Position numbers and translations under genes: made by a program. Under the pieces are notes generated by a model. The model worked only from the letters and a program-made list of their open reading frames with translations. It did no database searches and was not told the DNA's origin. Of a stretch of 43,431 nucleotides of DNA, positions 1 to 8,177 are shown piece after piece. Location: the NCBI RefSeq assembly GCF_019392335.1, contig NZ_JAHXRQ010000032.1:1-43431 (forward strand). Reading direction: 5' to 3'. Numbering within the stretch: the stretch's first letter is position 1; each line of letters opens with the position of its first letter. Source of the stretch: Mameliella sp. CS4. Its GTDB lineage: Bacteria; Pseudomonadota; Alphaproteobacteria; Rhodobacterales; Rhodobacteraceae.

Positions 1-76
1 TCACGCCGCCGAATGATGGCACGCAAAAGGGGAACAAGCTCGACTTACGACTGGCCCTGAAAAAAGGGGCAGGTCA
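1..76. mobile_element. possible insertion-sequence end
   Basis: Read on the minus strand, the truncated LacI frame runs into a segment beginning TGACCTGCCCC. That resembles the terminal inverted repeats of some IS3-family elements, from memory. The stop codon of the LacI fragment is the first three bases of this segment. No transposase can be seen because the window ends. The call rests on the abrupt loss of LacI homology and the look of the end, so it is weak. The alternative is a simple deletion or frameshift. Confidence 0.35.
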
Positions 77-754
77 CGGCTCCAACAGGGTGAAACCGGA
101 CCCGTTTTCGCGGAAATAGGACCGGAACCCGCTCTCGTTCAGGTCCTGGTTCCGGTATCGGGTGTTGCCCACAAGGATACCGATATCCCCGCGCTGGTGA
201 CAGATCTTGTCAAAGGCCCAGGCGGCGGTGCGCCCCACCTTGAAACTGTCCAGCCCCACGAAACCGACATTCCCGCGCGCGGTCAGAGGTGTGATCAGCC
301 CCATGACCGGGGTGCCTCGCAAGAGCAGGGAATCGATTGCATCGGTGATGAGCGGATGTTCCGCGGCGACCAGCGCCACCGAATCGCAATTCGCGCCAAG
401 CTGTCTCAGCCGATCTGCCACGACCTCGGGCGACAGGTCCTCGACAAACTCCAATGTCAGGTCGATCCGGCCATCGGTGTGCTCTTCGGCAGCCTGCCGG
501 AAGGCGGCGCCAAGGTCGCGGTAGAACGGGCGACGCTCTTGCAAGAGCATCACGCCCGGGCGGTGCACCTCTCGCCCGGCATGAACGGAATATTCAATGG
601 CCCCAAGCCCGTAAAAGCCGATCTCCTGCGCCGCGCGCAGCACCCTTTCGCGGGTCGGCTGGCGCACGCTATCGGCTTTGTTGATCACCCTGTTGACCGT
701 CGAAACCGAGACGCCGGCGGCCTCTGCCAGGTCAGGAATTGTCGGTCTCTTCAC
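74..754 (-). pseudogene. truncated LacI-family transcriptional regulator
   Basis: The first 60 residues form a typical LacI HTH plus hinge (IPDLAEAAGVSVSTVNRVIN), followed by the first half of a periplasmic-binding-protein-like sensor domain. Family members are usually 330-350 residues; this one stops after 226, in the middle of the sensor domain. The probable start is GTG. The gene is divergent from the hydroxylase/MocA cluster, so an intact form would be the natural repressor of that cluster, with an inositol- or sugar-like inducer. The C-terminal effector-binding and dimerisation half is missing, so it is probably non-functional, although the DNA-binding domain could still be made. The loss coincides with a possible insertion-sequence end at the window edge. 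Confidence 0.75.
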
Positions 755-931
755 CAGGTCACGGCCACTTCATTTCGTTTCAATTTGCATCGCACGTGAA
801 GTGAAATGATCTGAAATCACTCTCTCCTTGCCAGCAAGCTTGATTTGATGCGGGTCAACTCGTCAAGAAAACAAACATCGACCGGCGCAGATTTCTGCAT
901 GCGTCAGCGGGGCGACAGGGGGCGCGCACTC

Positions 932-1957
932 ATGGATGATCTGCAGTACGGCACCCGTGACAAACGTGGCAACTGGACCCCGAACACCCCCTTGGAAATT
1001 GCGCCCTTCTGGCTGGGAAAGTTCAACCGGATGGGCACCTTCCTGGTCGATTACTTCTGGCCCTGGAACGCCTTTCACATGGCGACTTCCCTGCTTTACT
1101 GGGTGTTCGTGATCCCCGATGCCCAGACGCTGGCGACGCTCAGCTGGGGCTGGCCGCTCTACCTGCTGGCCGTGAACATGGCGGGCATCTTTGCGATCTA
1201 TGGCGCCATCGAACTGGTCTACTACACCCGGCGCAAGCAGGGCACGCGGTTCAAATACAATGCAAGATTCCCCTCGGAAAACCCGTCAGGCATATTCTGG
1301 TTCAAGAGCCAGAACCTGGACAATTTCCTGCGCAGCTTCCTGATCGGCATCCCGATCTGGACCGCCATCGAGGTCTTGGTGCTGTGGTGCTACGGCAACG
1401 GCATCCATGCCTTCGGCTGGGTCGACTGGCAGGACAACTGGTTGTGGCTGGGGATGCTGACGCTGCTGGTGCCCGCGATCCACGAGATCCACTTTTTCTG
1501 CATTCACCGCCTGATCCACACGCGGTTTCTCTACAAGCACGTCCATTCGGTGCACCACAATTCGATCAACCCGTCCCCCTGGTCGTCGCTGTCGATGCAC
1601 TGGATCGAACACACGCTCTACTTTGGCGAGATCCTCTGGCACCTGCTGATCCCGTCGAACCCGATCGTGATGATGTTCAACAGCCACGCCGTCGGATACG
1701 GCGCGATCAACGGGCATATCGGCTTCGACAAGCTGGAGATCACCGACGCGCGTACGCTCGACAGCCATGCCTACGCTCATCACCTGCATCACAAGTATTT
1801 CGAGGTGAACTACGGCGCCGACGGGCTGGTCCCGCTCGATAAGTGGCTGGGTACCTGGCACGACGGCACCAAAGAGGCCCACGAAAAGATGAAGGCGCGT
1901 TTGCGCGAGAAAAGGGAGCGTCTCAAAGCCCGCAACAGCCGTATGTCTGCCGAATAA
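932..1957 (+). CDS. sterol desaturase / fatty acid hydroxylase superfamily membrane protein
   Basis: An integral membrane di-iron oxygenase of about 341 residues. Hydrophobic segments fill the N-terminal half. Histidine boxes follow: HRLIH (about residue 192), HVHSVHH (about 203-209) and AHHLHH (about 282-287), with further histidines at 223 and 227. This is the pattern of the sterol desaturase/C4-hydroxylase family, which inserts oxygen into C-H bonds with electrons from a ferredoxin or cytochrome. The ATG at 932 is chosen because an AGGGGG sequence precedes it and the residues before it (in the longer frame from 845) look non-conserved. It is the first gene of the plus-strand Moc-like cluster, 136 bp upstream of the dehydrogenase. 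The substrate is unknown. The Rieske ferredoxin downstream is a plausible electron donor. Confidence 0.8.
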   Translation: MDDLQYGTRDKRGNWTPNTPLEIAPFWLGKFNRMGTFLVDYFWPWNAFHMATSLLYWVFVIPDAQTLATLSWGWPLYLLAVNMAGIFAIYGAIELVYYTRRKQGTRFKYNARFPSENPSGIFWFKSQNLDNFLRSFLIGIPIWTAIEVLVLWCYGNGIHAFGWVDWQDNWLWLGMLTLLVPAIHEIHFFCIHRLIHTRFLYKHVHSVHHNSINPSPWSSLSMHWIEHTLYFGEILWHLLIPSNPIVMMFNSHAVGYGAINGHIGFDKLEITDARTLDSHAYAHHLHHKYFEVNYGADGLVPLDKWLGTWHDGTKEAHEKMKARLREKRERLKARNSRMSAE

Positions 1958-2093
1958 GGAGCCCCGCGTTGAAGGCCATGTGCCGCCCCCGGCGCACTGA
2001 GGTCTTTCACATCAGGCAAACCGCCTCGTGCCGTTTGACGGCACCGCCTTCGCGGGCATCCTGCGCGAACCCAACTTCATGACGGAGCACAAG

Positions 2094-3098
2094 ATGAGCA
2101 TTCGTATCGCCGTGATCGGCGCGGGACTGATGGGGGCCGATCACGCCGCAATCGTGGCAGAGGATCTGCCCGGCGCCACCCTTCAGCTGGTCTGCGACAT
2201 GGACGCCACCCGCGCCCGGGCGGTGGGTGACAGGCTCGGCGCCGCCGATGTCTCGACCGATCCAGAGGCCGTCATCACCCGCGACGATGTCGACGCGGTC
2301 ATCATTGCCAGCCCCGATTTCACCCATGCGCCGCTCAGCATGGCCTGCATCCGCGCGGGTAAGCGCGTGCTCTGCGAGAAACCGCTGTCGCAATCGCCGC
2401 AGGAGTGCATCGAGGTCATGCAGGCCGAAGAGGCCGCCGGGACAAAACACGTCATGCTCGGCTTCATGCGCCGCTACGACCAGTCCTACGTCGAGATGAA
2501 AGAGGCGCTGACAAGTGGCCAGCTGGGCCGCGCGCTGATGATGCACAACTTTCACCGCAACGTGGAAACCCCGGCGGCCGATTTCACCGGCGCGATGGCG
2601 ATCACCAATTCCGCGCCGCATGAGTTCGACGTGGTCCGCCACGTGCTGGGCTGCGAATATACCGCGATTTCCGCCTATCAGCCCCGGCGGTCGGATGCGT
2701 TGGTGGCCCCGGTCGTCATGGTTCTGGAAACCGACGACGGCCAGCTTGTGACCATCGAGGTCAACAACAACGCCGCTTACGGCTATGACGTGCGCGCGGA
2801 ACTGGTGGGCGAAGAGGGCAGCATCGCGATGAACAACGTCGCCTACACCCGCACCGACATGAAACTGGCCGCCTCCACCCGCTACGAGGCCGACTGGCGC
2901 GGGCGCTACCATGAGGCCTACGTTCGCCAGAACCGCGATTTCCTGCGCTTTGTCGAAACCGGCACCTTTCCGGCAACGGCTTCGGACTGCTGGGACGGCT
3001 ACTGCGCCGCGCAGGTCGCCCAGACCGGCGTCACGGCCCTGGAAACAGGGCAGAAATGCGCGGTCGAGATGATCGCCAAACCGGAGTTCTACGCATGA
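2094..3098 (+). CDS. Gfo/Idh/MocA family oxidoreductase (inositol 2-dehydrogenase-like)
   Basis: An NAD(P)-dependent dehydrogenase of 334 residues. An N-terminal Rossmann fold opens with GAGLMG. The family signature CEKPLS sits near residue 95, and a C-terminal GFO/IDH/MocA domain follows, with HEFDVVRHVLG carrying the likely catalytic Asp/His region. It resembles bacterial inositol 2-dehydrogenases and rhizopine MocA, which oxidise a ring hydroxyl of inositols or related polyols. The start at 2094 is preceded by GGAG; ATG at 2079 is possible. Its stop overlaps the next start (ATGA), so translation is probably coupled to the TIM-barrel gene. Neighbours point to a cyclic polyol or amino-polyol substrate, but the substrate is inferred. 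Confidence 0.85.
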   Translation: MSIRIAVIGAGLMGADHAAIVAEDLPGATLQLVCDMDATRARAVGDRLGAADVSTDPEAVITRDDVDAVIIASPDFTHAPLSMACIRAGKRVLCEKPLSQSPQECIEVMQAEEAAGTKHVMLGFMRRYDQSYVEMKEALTSGQLGRALMMHNFHRNVETPAADFTGAMAITNSAPHEFDVVRHVLGCEYTAISAYQPRRSDALVAPVVMVLETDDGQLVTIEVNNNAAYGYDVRAELVGEEGSIAMNNVAYTRTDMKLAASTRYEADWRGRYHEAYVRQNRDFLRFVETGTFPATASDCWDGYCAAQVAQTGVTALETGQKCAVEMIAKPEFYA

Positions 3099-4054
3099 AA
3101 CTGGGGTTTGTGTCCGACAGCCTCGGCGGCCTGTCTCTGGACGAGATGCTGGCCCAGGCCCGGCGCATGGGGGTGTCGGGCATCGAGGTGAACACATGCG
3201 GCTGGACCACCGCGCCGCATTTCGACCTGCCGGGCATGCTGGGCAACCGCAGCGCGCAGAGGGCCTACCAGCAGAAATTCACGGATCACGGGCTGGAGAT
3301 CATCAGCCTGAATGCCAATGGCAACCCTCTGCACCCCACCGACCGGACGCAAGGGGATGCCCTGCTGGACACGATCCGCACCGCCGGCGAAATGGGGATC
3401 GAGACGGTCTGCACCATGTCCGGCCTGCCCGCGGGCGCGCCCGGCGATACGATGCCGAATTGGGTTGTCTCCTCCTGGCCGCCGGAGACGCAGGAGATCC
3501 TGCGTTTTCAATGGGACGAGGTGCTCTTGCCCTTCTGGGAGGGCGTCGCCGCCGTCGCCCGTGAAAGCGGCGTCAAGAGGATCGCGCTGGAACTGCATGG
3601 CAACCAATGCGTCTACAACGTGCCCTCATTGCTCAAACTGCGCGAGGCCGTCGGACCCGTGATCGGCGCCAACCTGGACCCCAGCCACCTGATGTGGATG
3701 GGCGCCGATCCCCTTGTTGCCGCCGAGGCGCTGGGAAAGGCCATCTACCACGTCCACGCCAAGGACACGCTGCTGAACGCGCCGGTGCAGGCGACGACCT
3801 CTCTATTGGAGAACGGCTCTCTGATGGACATCCCGGCGCGCAGCTGGTCCTACGTCACGCTGGGCTTCGGCCACGGAGAGGAATGGTGGCGGCAGTTCTG
3901 CTACCGGCTGCGGATGGCGGGCTACGACGGCTGGCTGTCGATCGAACACGAGGACGTCTTGCTCAACGCGCTCGAAGGGTTGGAGAAATCCGTGGCGCTC
4001 TTGCAGAACGTGATGCCCTCGTCCCCGGCCGATTTCAATCCGCAGGAGATCTGA
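3095..4054 (+). CDS. sugar phosphate isomerase/epimerase (xylose-isomerase-like TIM barrel, MocC-like)
   Basis: A 319-residue AP-endonuclease-2/xylose-isomerase-like TIM barrel. Candidate metal ligands follow the family order: Glu in LELHGN, Asp and His in LDPSHLMW, His in VHAKD and Glu in SIEHED. Members isomerise, epimerise or dehydrate sugars and inosose-type ketones. In inositol and rhizopine clusters (IolE/MocC) they act on the product of the MocA-type dehydrogenase. The start overlaps the preceding stop as ATGA with a CCGGAG upstream, and only 4 bp separate it from the next gene. The exact reaction is not deducible. Confidence 0.8.
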   Translation: MKLGFVSDSLGGLSLDEMLAQARRMGVSGIEVNTCGWTTAPHFDLPGMLGNRSAQRAYQQKFTDHGLEIISLNANGNPLHPTDRTQGDALLDTIRTAGEMGIETVCTMSGLPAGAPGDTMPNWVVSSWPPETQEILRFQWDEVLLPFWEGVAAVARESGVKRIALELHGNQCVYNVPSLLKLREAVGPVIGANLDPSHLMWMGADPLVAAEALGKAIYHVHAKDTLLNAPVQATTSLLENGSLMDIPARSWSYVTLGFGHGEEWWRQFCYRLRMAGYDGWLSIEHEDVLLNALEGLEKSVALLQNVMPSSPADFNPQEI

Positions 4055-4058
4055 GCGC

Positions 4059-5120
4059 ATGCCCCGCGACTACGACCTGACCGGAGGTTATGCCCGCCGA
4101 GCGCTGGATGCGGGGCTGGTGACGGAGGACTGGTACAAAACGCCCATCGACCGCAAACAGATGAAGGCCCTGATGAAACGCGCCGACCAGCCTGCGATCC
4201 GTGACACGCTGATCCTGTTCGGCCTCATGGCTGTGTTCGCGGGCGCGGCCATCGCTCTGATGCCGTCCTGGTGGTCCGTGCCCTTCTGGCTGGCCTATGG
4301 CGTGCTCTACGGGTCGGCGATGGACTCGCGCTGGCACGAATGCGGACACGGCACCGCCTTCAAGACACGCTGGATGAACCAGCTTGTCTACCAGGTCGCC
4401 TGTTTCTGCATGATGCGCGATCCGTGGTGCTGGAAGTACAGCCACGCGCGGCACCATTCGGACACGATCATCGTGGGCCGCGACCCGGAAATCGCGATCA
4501 TGCGGCCTGTCGTGACCTTGAAACTCGCCGCGAACCTGATGGGTCTGGTCGATGTGCCTGACGGGCTGCGCCGCATGGTGGTCCATGCCTCGGGCCGGAT
4601 GCTGCCGGACGAAGAAACCTATGTCGAAGCCGTCTTTTACCCGAAAACCTACCGCACCGCGCGGATCTGGCTGGCGATCTACGCGCTGACAGGTCTGGCG
4701 GCACTCCTGTTCCAGTCCTGGATCCCGCTGCTGCTGATCGGCCTGCCGCGCATGTATGGCTGTTGGCACATGGTCATGACCGGCTGGTTGCAACACGGCG
4801 GGCTGGACGACAACGCGCTGGATCACCGCCTGAACAGCCGCACCGTCTACATGAATCCGGTCAGCCGCTTCATCTACTGGAACATGAACTACCATGTCGA
4901 ACACCACATGTTCCCGCTGGTGCCCTATTACCGCCTGCCGGAATTGCACGCGGTCTGTGCCCATGACTTCCCGGCGCCAAGCCGGTCGATCCCGCAGGCC
5001 TACGCCGAGATGCTGCCGGTGCTCTGGCGCCAGCGGCGCGACCCGGATTTTCATCTGCGCCGTCCCCTGCCCGACGGCGCCCATCCTTACCAGAAAGGCC
5101 CGCGCGCCAGCGCCGCCTGA
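4059..5120 (+). CDS. fatty acid desaturase-type membrane hydroxylase (MocD-like)
   Basis: A 353-residue membrane non-haem di-iron protein. Three histidine boxes are clear: HECGH (93-97), HARHH (129-133) and HVEHH (279-283). An extra histidine at about 246 (WLQHGG) fits the fourth ligand region of this superfamily. Hydrophobic stretches lie around 50-87 and 203-240. The family includes alkane hydroxylase, fatty acid desaturases and MocD, proposed to demethylate the rhizopine 3-O-methyl-scyllo-inosamine with the ferredoxin MocE. A Rieske ferredoxin gene follows 18 bp downstream, the same pairing as mocD-mocE. That pairing, together with MocA- and MocC-like neighbours, favours a MocD-type oxidative O- or N-demethylase over a lipid desaturase. 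This functional choice is inference. Confidence 0.8.
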   Translation: MPRDYDLTGGYARRALDAGLVTEDWYKTPIDRKQMKALMKRADQPAIRDTLILFGLMAVFAGAAIALMPSWWSVPFWLAYGVLYGSAMDSRWHECGHGTAFKTRWMNQLVYQVACFCMMRDPWCWKYSHARHHSDTIIVGRDPEIAIMRPVVTLKLAANLMGLVDVPDGLRRMVVHASGRMLPDEETYVEAVFYPKTYRTARIWLAIYALTGLAALLFQSWIPLLLIGLPRMYGCWHMVMTGWLQHGGLDDNALDHRLNSRTVYMNPVSRFIYWNMNYHVEHHMFPLVPYYRLPELHAVCAHDFPAPSRSIPQAYAEMLPVLWRQRRDPDFHLRRPLPDGAHPYQKGPRASAA

Positions 5121-5138
5121 CAAACCAAGGAGCCCGCG

Positions 5139-5450
5139 ATGGCCGAATGGATTGATGCCTGCGCCGCCGATGATGTCGAGGAAGAGGACGTGATCCGTTT
5201 CGATCACGGCGACCGCACCTTCGTCATCGTGCGCGACCATCAGGACAATTACTATTGCACCGACGGGCTTTGCACCCACGAGGACGTACACTTGGAAAAC
5301 GGTCTGGTGGTCGAGGCCACGATCGAGTGCCCCAAGCATTCTTCGATCTTCGACTGCGCCACCGGAGAGGTCGAAACGCCCCCCGCCTGCGAAAACCTGC
5401 GCACCTACCCCACCAAGGTCGAGAACGGCCGCGTTCTCGTCGCGCTATGA
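5139..5450 (+). CDS. Rieske [2Fe-2S] ferredoxin (MocE-like)
   Basis: A small soluble ferredoxin of 103 residues that is essentially one Rieske domain. The cluster ligands are Cys45-x-His47 and Cys64-x-x-His67 (CTH...CPKH), 16 residues apart. It should pass electrons to an oxygenase; the membrane hydroxylase directly upstream is the obvious partner, as MocE is for MocD. AAGGAG precedes the ATG. No dedicated ferredoxin reductase (a MocF equivalent) is found in this cluster, so a reductase from elsewhere would be needed. Confidence 0.9.
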   Translation: MAEWIDACAADDVEEEDVIRFDHGDRTFVIVRDHQDNYYCTDGLCTHEDVHLENGLVVEATIECPKHSSIFDCATGEVETPPACENLRTYPTKVENGRVLVAL

Positions 5451-5537
5451 GGTAGCGCACCACCCCGGACCCTGATCCGCGCCCCTGGCCGTTCCGCTTG
5501 CCCGGTCAGTCGGTACACTCACAAGAAAGGACCTCGC

Positions 5538-6311
5538 ATGACATTCCAACTCGCCGCCTGCGCGGAAATGCTCTGGCTGGACAAACCTATCGCCTGGCGC
5601 GCCGCGCGCCTGCACGAAATGGGGTTTGGCGTCGGTCTCTGGAACTGGCCGGCGTGGGATCTGGATGCGCTGGAGAAAACCGGCGCCAGTTTCACCATCA
5701 TGAACGGCTACCTGCGCGGACGGCTGTCGGATGCAGAAGGCGCCGACCTGCTGGTTGAATCCGCCCGCGAAACCGCGCAGGTGGGCAAGCGGCTGGGCGT
5801 CGCGCGGCTTAACCTGCATGGCACCGGCCTGGGCGACGGCGGCCTGCCGATCCCGCAGCACACCGCCTTTGCGCCCGGCATGTGGTTGCGTGCCCGCGAT
5901 ACGCTGCACCGGATCTGCGACATGGCCGAGGAAGAGGGCGTGACCTTTACCCTGGAAAACCTCAACCTGCGCGAACATCCCGGGTGTCCGTTCAACACCA
6001 CCGCGGATGTCCTGTCGCTTGTCTCGGCGGTGGACAGGCCGCAACTGCGCATCAACCTCGATCTCTATCACACCCAGATCGGCGAGGGCGACGTGATCCG
6101 CTGGGCCGAGGCCTGCCTGCCCTGGATCGGAGAATACCAGATCGCCGACAATCCGGGCCGGTTCGAGCCGGGCACCGGAGAGATGAACTATCCCGTCATC
6201 GCCCGCGCGCTGGCCGACATGGGCTATGACGGCCCGGTCGCCTTCGAAGGCTATGCCAAGACCGATCCCGAAACCGCTCTGGACGCTTTCCGCGCGGCCT
6301 TCACTGTCTGA
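5538..6311 (+). CDS. hydroxypyruvate isomerase-like TIM-barrel protein (Hyi family)
   Basis: A 257-residue TIM barrel of the Hyi/xylose isomerase-like group. The family motifs are present: catalytic Glu in TLENLN, NLDLYHTQIGEGD with Asp/His ligands, GEYQIADNPGRFEPGTGE, and a final Glu in VAFEGY. Hyi converts hydroxypyruvate to tartronate semialdehyde, but many paralogues act on other keto sugars. It ends the plus-strand cluster, 87 bp after the ferredoxin, and converges with the oxidoreductase gene at 6401-7462. The second isomerase in one cluster suggests a multistep carbohydrate-like degradation. The substrate is not known. Confidence 0.75.
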   Translation: MTFQLAACAEMLWLDKPIAWRAARLHEMGFGVGLWNWPAWDLDALEKTGASFTIMNGYLRGRLSDAEGADLLVESARETAQVGKRLGVARLNLHGTGLGDGGLPIPQHTAFAPGMWLRARDTLHRICDMAEEEGVTFTLENLNLREHPGCPFNTTADVLSLVSAVDRPQLRINLDLYHTQIGEGDVIRWAEACLPWIGEYQIADNPGRFEPGTGEMNYPVIARALADMGYDGPVAFEGYAKTDPETALDAFRAAFTV

Positions 6312-6400
6312 CAACACGGACCAGCCCCGTGAGCGTTGGGCACACCCGTCAACGCCGTGAAGACATCCCGGTCCATGTCGTCGCCTGCCTGACCGGGGCC

Positions 6401-7462
6401 TCAGACGCCGGGCGGGATCAGGACAAACTTGCCGACATGGGTCTTGGCCAGGAAATCCTTCTGCGCCGTCACGATCTGGTCCAAGGGATAGGTCCGCGCC
6501 ACCAGCGGGCGGATCTCGCCTCGTTCGATATAGCCGATCAGGTCGGGAAAGACCGGTTCATCCCAGGCGGTGGTTCCGATCACCTGCCGGTCGTGCAGGT
6601 ACAGCTCGCGCATGTCCAGCGGCACCACGGGGCCTGCGATAGCCCCGGAACTCACCAGCCGCCCACCCCGGCGCAGAACCGCGAGCCGCGCCGGAAACCC
6701 GTCACCGGCGACATTGTCGACCACAAGGTCGATACTGCCCGCGCCCAGCACCGCGATGGGGTCGTCCGCGCGCGTGATGCAGCGGGACGCGCCCAGTTCG
6801 CCCAGCAAGTCCATCTTGTCCGGGCTGGTCTGGGCAATGACCTCGGCCCCGCGCCGCGCCGCCAATTGCACCGTGGCCGAGCCGACGCCGCCCGAGGCAC
6901 CGCTGACCAGCACACGCTCTCCGGCACGCAACCCGGCGCGCCGCAGCATATTTTCGGCAGTGCCGTAGGCGCAGGGAACAGAGGCCAGCTCCGCATCGCT
7001 CCAGTCGCAGTCGACGGCAAAGACCTCGGTCGCGGGCACCTTGACGTATTGGGCAAAGGCGCCGTCGAAATCAGAGGCCATCCACACCGTGTCCATGTGA
7101 TCGAAACCGCGCGTCCGCATGCAGGGGCGCACCAACACCCGTCGACCGATCAGCGCCTCGTCCGCGCCCGGACCTGCCTGCACGACCCGCCCGCAACAAT
7201 CGGTGCCCTGGATCAGCGGAAAGGGCGTCGCCGCGTTCCAGCCGCCATCGACGCGGTCCTCGGGCGGCCCATCGGCCGCCGCCGCGGTGTCCGTCGTCAC
7301 CCCGGAGGAATACCACCCCAGACGCGTGTTGATCTCGGTGTTGTTCACGCCTGCGGCCAGCACCTTCAACAGCACCTCGCCGGACCCTGGCACGGGGATC
7401 GAAACTTCGCGGTACTCCAGCCGGTCGTATCCGCCGTTGCCCGTGGTGACGACCGCCATCAT
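6401..7462 (-). CDS. MDR-family zinc-binding dehydrogenase / quinone oxidoreductase
   Basis: A medium-chain dehydrogenase/reductase of about 353 residues. It has a GroES-like N-terminal domain with GTDCCGRVV and a Rossmann domain opening with GASGGVGSATVQLA, the NADPH-binding motif of quinone oxidoreductase-like members. The structural-zinc cysteine cluster of alcohol dehydrogenases is absent, so it may be zinc-free. The ATG at 7462 is chosen. A TTG at 7495 would give 364 residues, overlap the TetR gene, and has AAAGGG just upstream, so translational coupling from that site is possible. It follows the TetR gene and is probably co-transcribed with it. Its role in phenylacetate metabolism is unproven. 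Confidence 0.75.
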   Translation of the reverse strand: MMAVVTTGNGGYDRLEYREVSIPVPGSGEVLLKVLAAGVNNTEINTRLGWYSSGVTTDTAAAADGPPEDRVDGGWNAATPFPLIQGTDCCGRVVQAGPGADEALIGRRVLVRPCMRTRGFDHMDTVWMASDFDGAFAQYVKVPATEVFAVDCDWSDAELASVPCAYGTAENMLRRAGLRAGERVLVSGASGGVGSATVQLAARRGAEVIAQTSPDKMDLLGELGASRCITRADDPIAVLGAGSIDLVVDNVAGDGFPARLAVLRRGGRLVSSGAIAGPVVPLDMRELYLHDRQVIGTTAWDEPVFPDLIGYIERGEIRPLVARTYPLDQIVTAQKDFLAKTHVGKFVLIPPGV

Positions 7463-7481
7463 GGACGCCGGCAAGGGGGCC

Positions 7482-8078
7482 TCAGACACCCTCAAGCCCT
7501 TTCAGCGTCAGGTTGGTCACAAGCTGCGCGTATTCTTCGCGCACATCGCTGCCCGCGCCCCCGTTCCACATGTAGTACCAGTTCAACATGCCAAAGACGG
7601 ACATGGTGACAGACCGCAGCTTGCGCGCATCCGCCGCCAGCGGGTCGGGCGCGATCTCGGCCAGGATGGCCGAGAGATGGTTGACCATGTCGCGCTGATA
7701 GGTGCGCAGAACCTTCTGCTTGTCCTCTGGCAGGGCTTCCAGTGCGGAAATCTGCACCTTGTGATGGTCATCCGCGCCCTGGTAGGCGCGCAGCACCGCG
7801 CGCACCGTGTCCAGCAGCCGGTCCTGGGGGGTGGCCTCCGGCGCGGGGTCGACACAGACGCGCGCGTGCAGAGCGGACAGGTAGCTGTCCAGAAGGTCGA
7901 ACAGCAGCGCATCCTTGCCCGCGTAATAGTGATAGATATTGGCCTTCGAGATGCCACAGCCCGCCGCGATCCGGTTCATCGAGGCGCGGTCGAACCCTTC
8001 GGCGGCAAAGACCTGGGCCGCGCAATTCAGGATTTGCGCGCGTTTCTCGTCATGATCCTTGGCGATGGGGCGTGCCAC
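7482..8078 (-). CDS. TetR/AcrR-family transcriptional regulator (PaaR-like)
   Basis: A 198-residue TetR-type repressor. Residues 10-60 are the HTH (AAGCGISKANIYHYYAGKDA), followed by an all-helical ligand-binding domain. The GTG start is preceded by GGAGAG. Its promoter at 8127-8155 has an operator exactly between the -35 and -10 boxes, and the same operator core is present at the paaJ promoter, so it probably represses itself and the paa operon. By analogy with TetR-type PaaR proteins the ligand would be phenylacetyl-CoA or another acyl-CoA; that is inference. The oxidoreductase gene lies directly downstream and overlaps it or nearly so. Confidence 0.85.
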   Translation of the reverse strand: MARPIAKDHDEKRAQILNCAAQVFAAEGFDRASMNRIAAGCGISKANIYHYYAGKDALLFDLLDSYLSALHARVCVDPAPEATPQDRLLDTVRAVLRAYQGADDHHKVQISALEALPEDKQKVLRTYQRDMVNHLSAILAEIAPDPLAADARKLRSVTMSVFGMLNWYYMWNGGAGSDVREEYAQLVTNLTLKGLEGV

Positions 8079-8126
8079 GGTCTCTCCTCGCTCCCTGACC
8101 CGGTCTTTTACCGGGGCTTGGCGGGG

Positions 8127-8155
8127 AAATTAACTGACCGATTGGTCGGTGACAA
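8127..8155 (-). promoter_or_regulatory. TetR-gene promoter with operator in the spacer
   Basis: On the minus strand, TTGTCA (8150-8155) and TAATTT (8127-8132) are 17 bp apart. The spacer is filled by an 18-bp imperfect palindrome (8133-8150, 14 of 18 positions symmetric) containing GACC-GATT-GGTCGG. The paaJ promoter contains GACC-ATGC-GGTCGG. The arrangement predicts steric repression of the TetR gene. Confidence 0.65.
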
Positions 8156-8177
8156 CATCGGACCGGACAGGGCCCCG

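Noticed and set aside
197..799. 200-residue open frame opposite the LacI fragment
   Set aside because: Antisense to a recognisable LacI sequence, no ribosome site, no family features.
766..803. CACTTCA / TGAAGTG inverted repeat as LacI operator
   Set aside because: The spacer is 24 bp, too long for a LacI operator, and the arms are short.
6312..6400. terminator between the convergent hyi-like and MDR genes
   Set aside because: Short inverted repeats are present but weak and without a T-tract.
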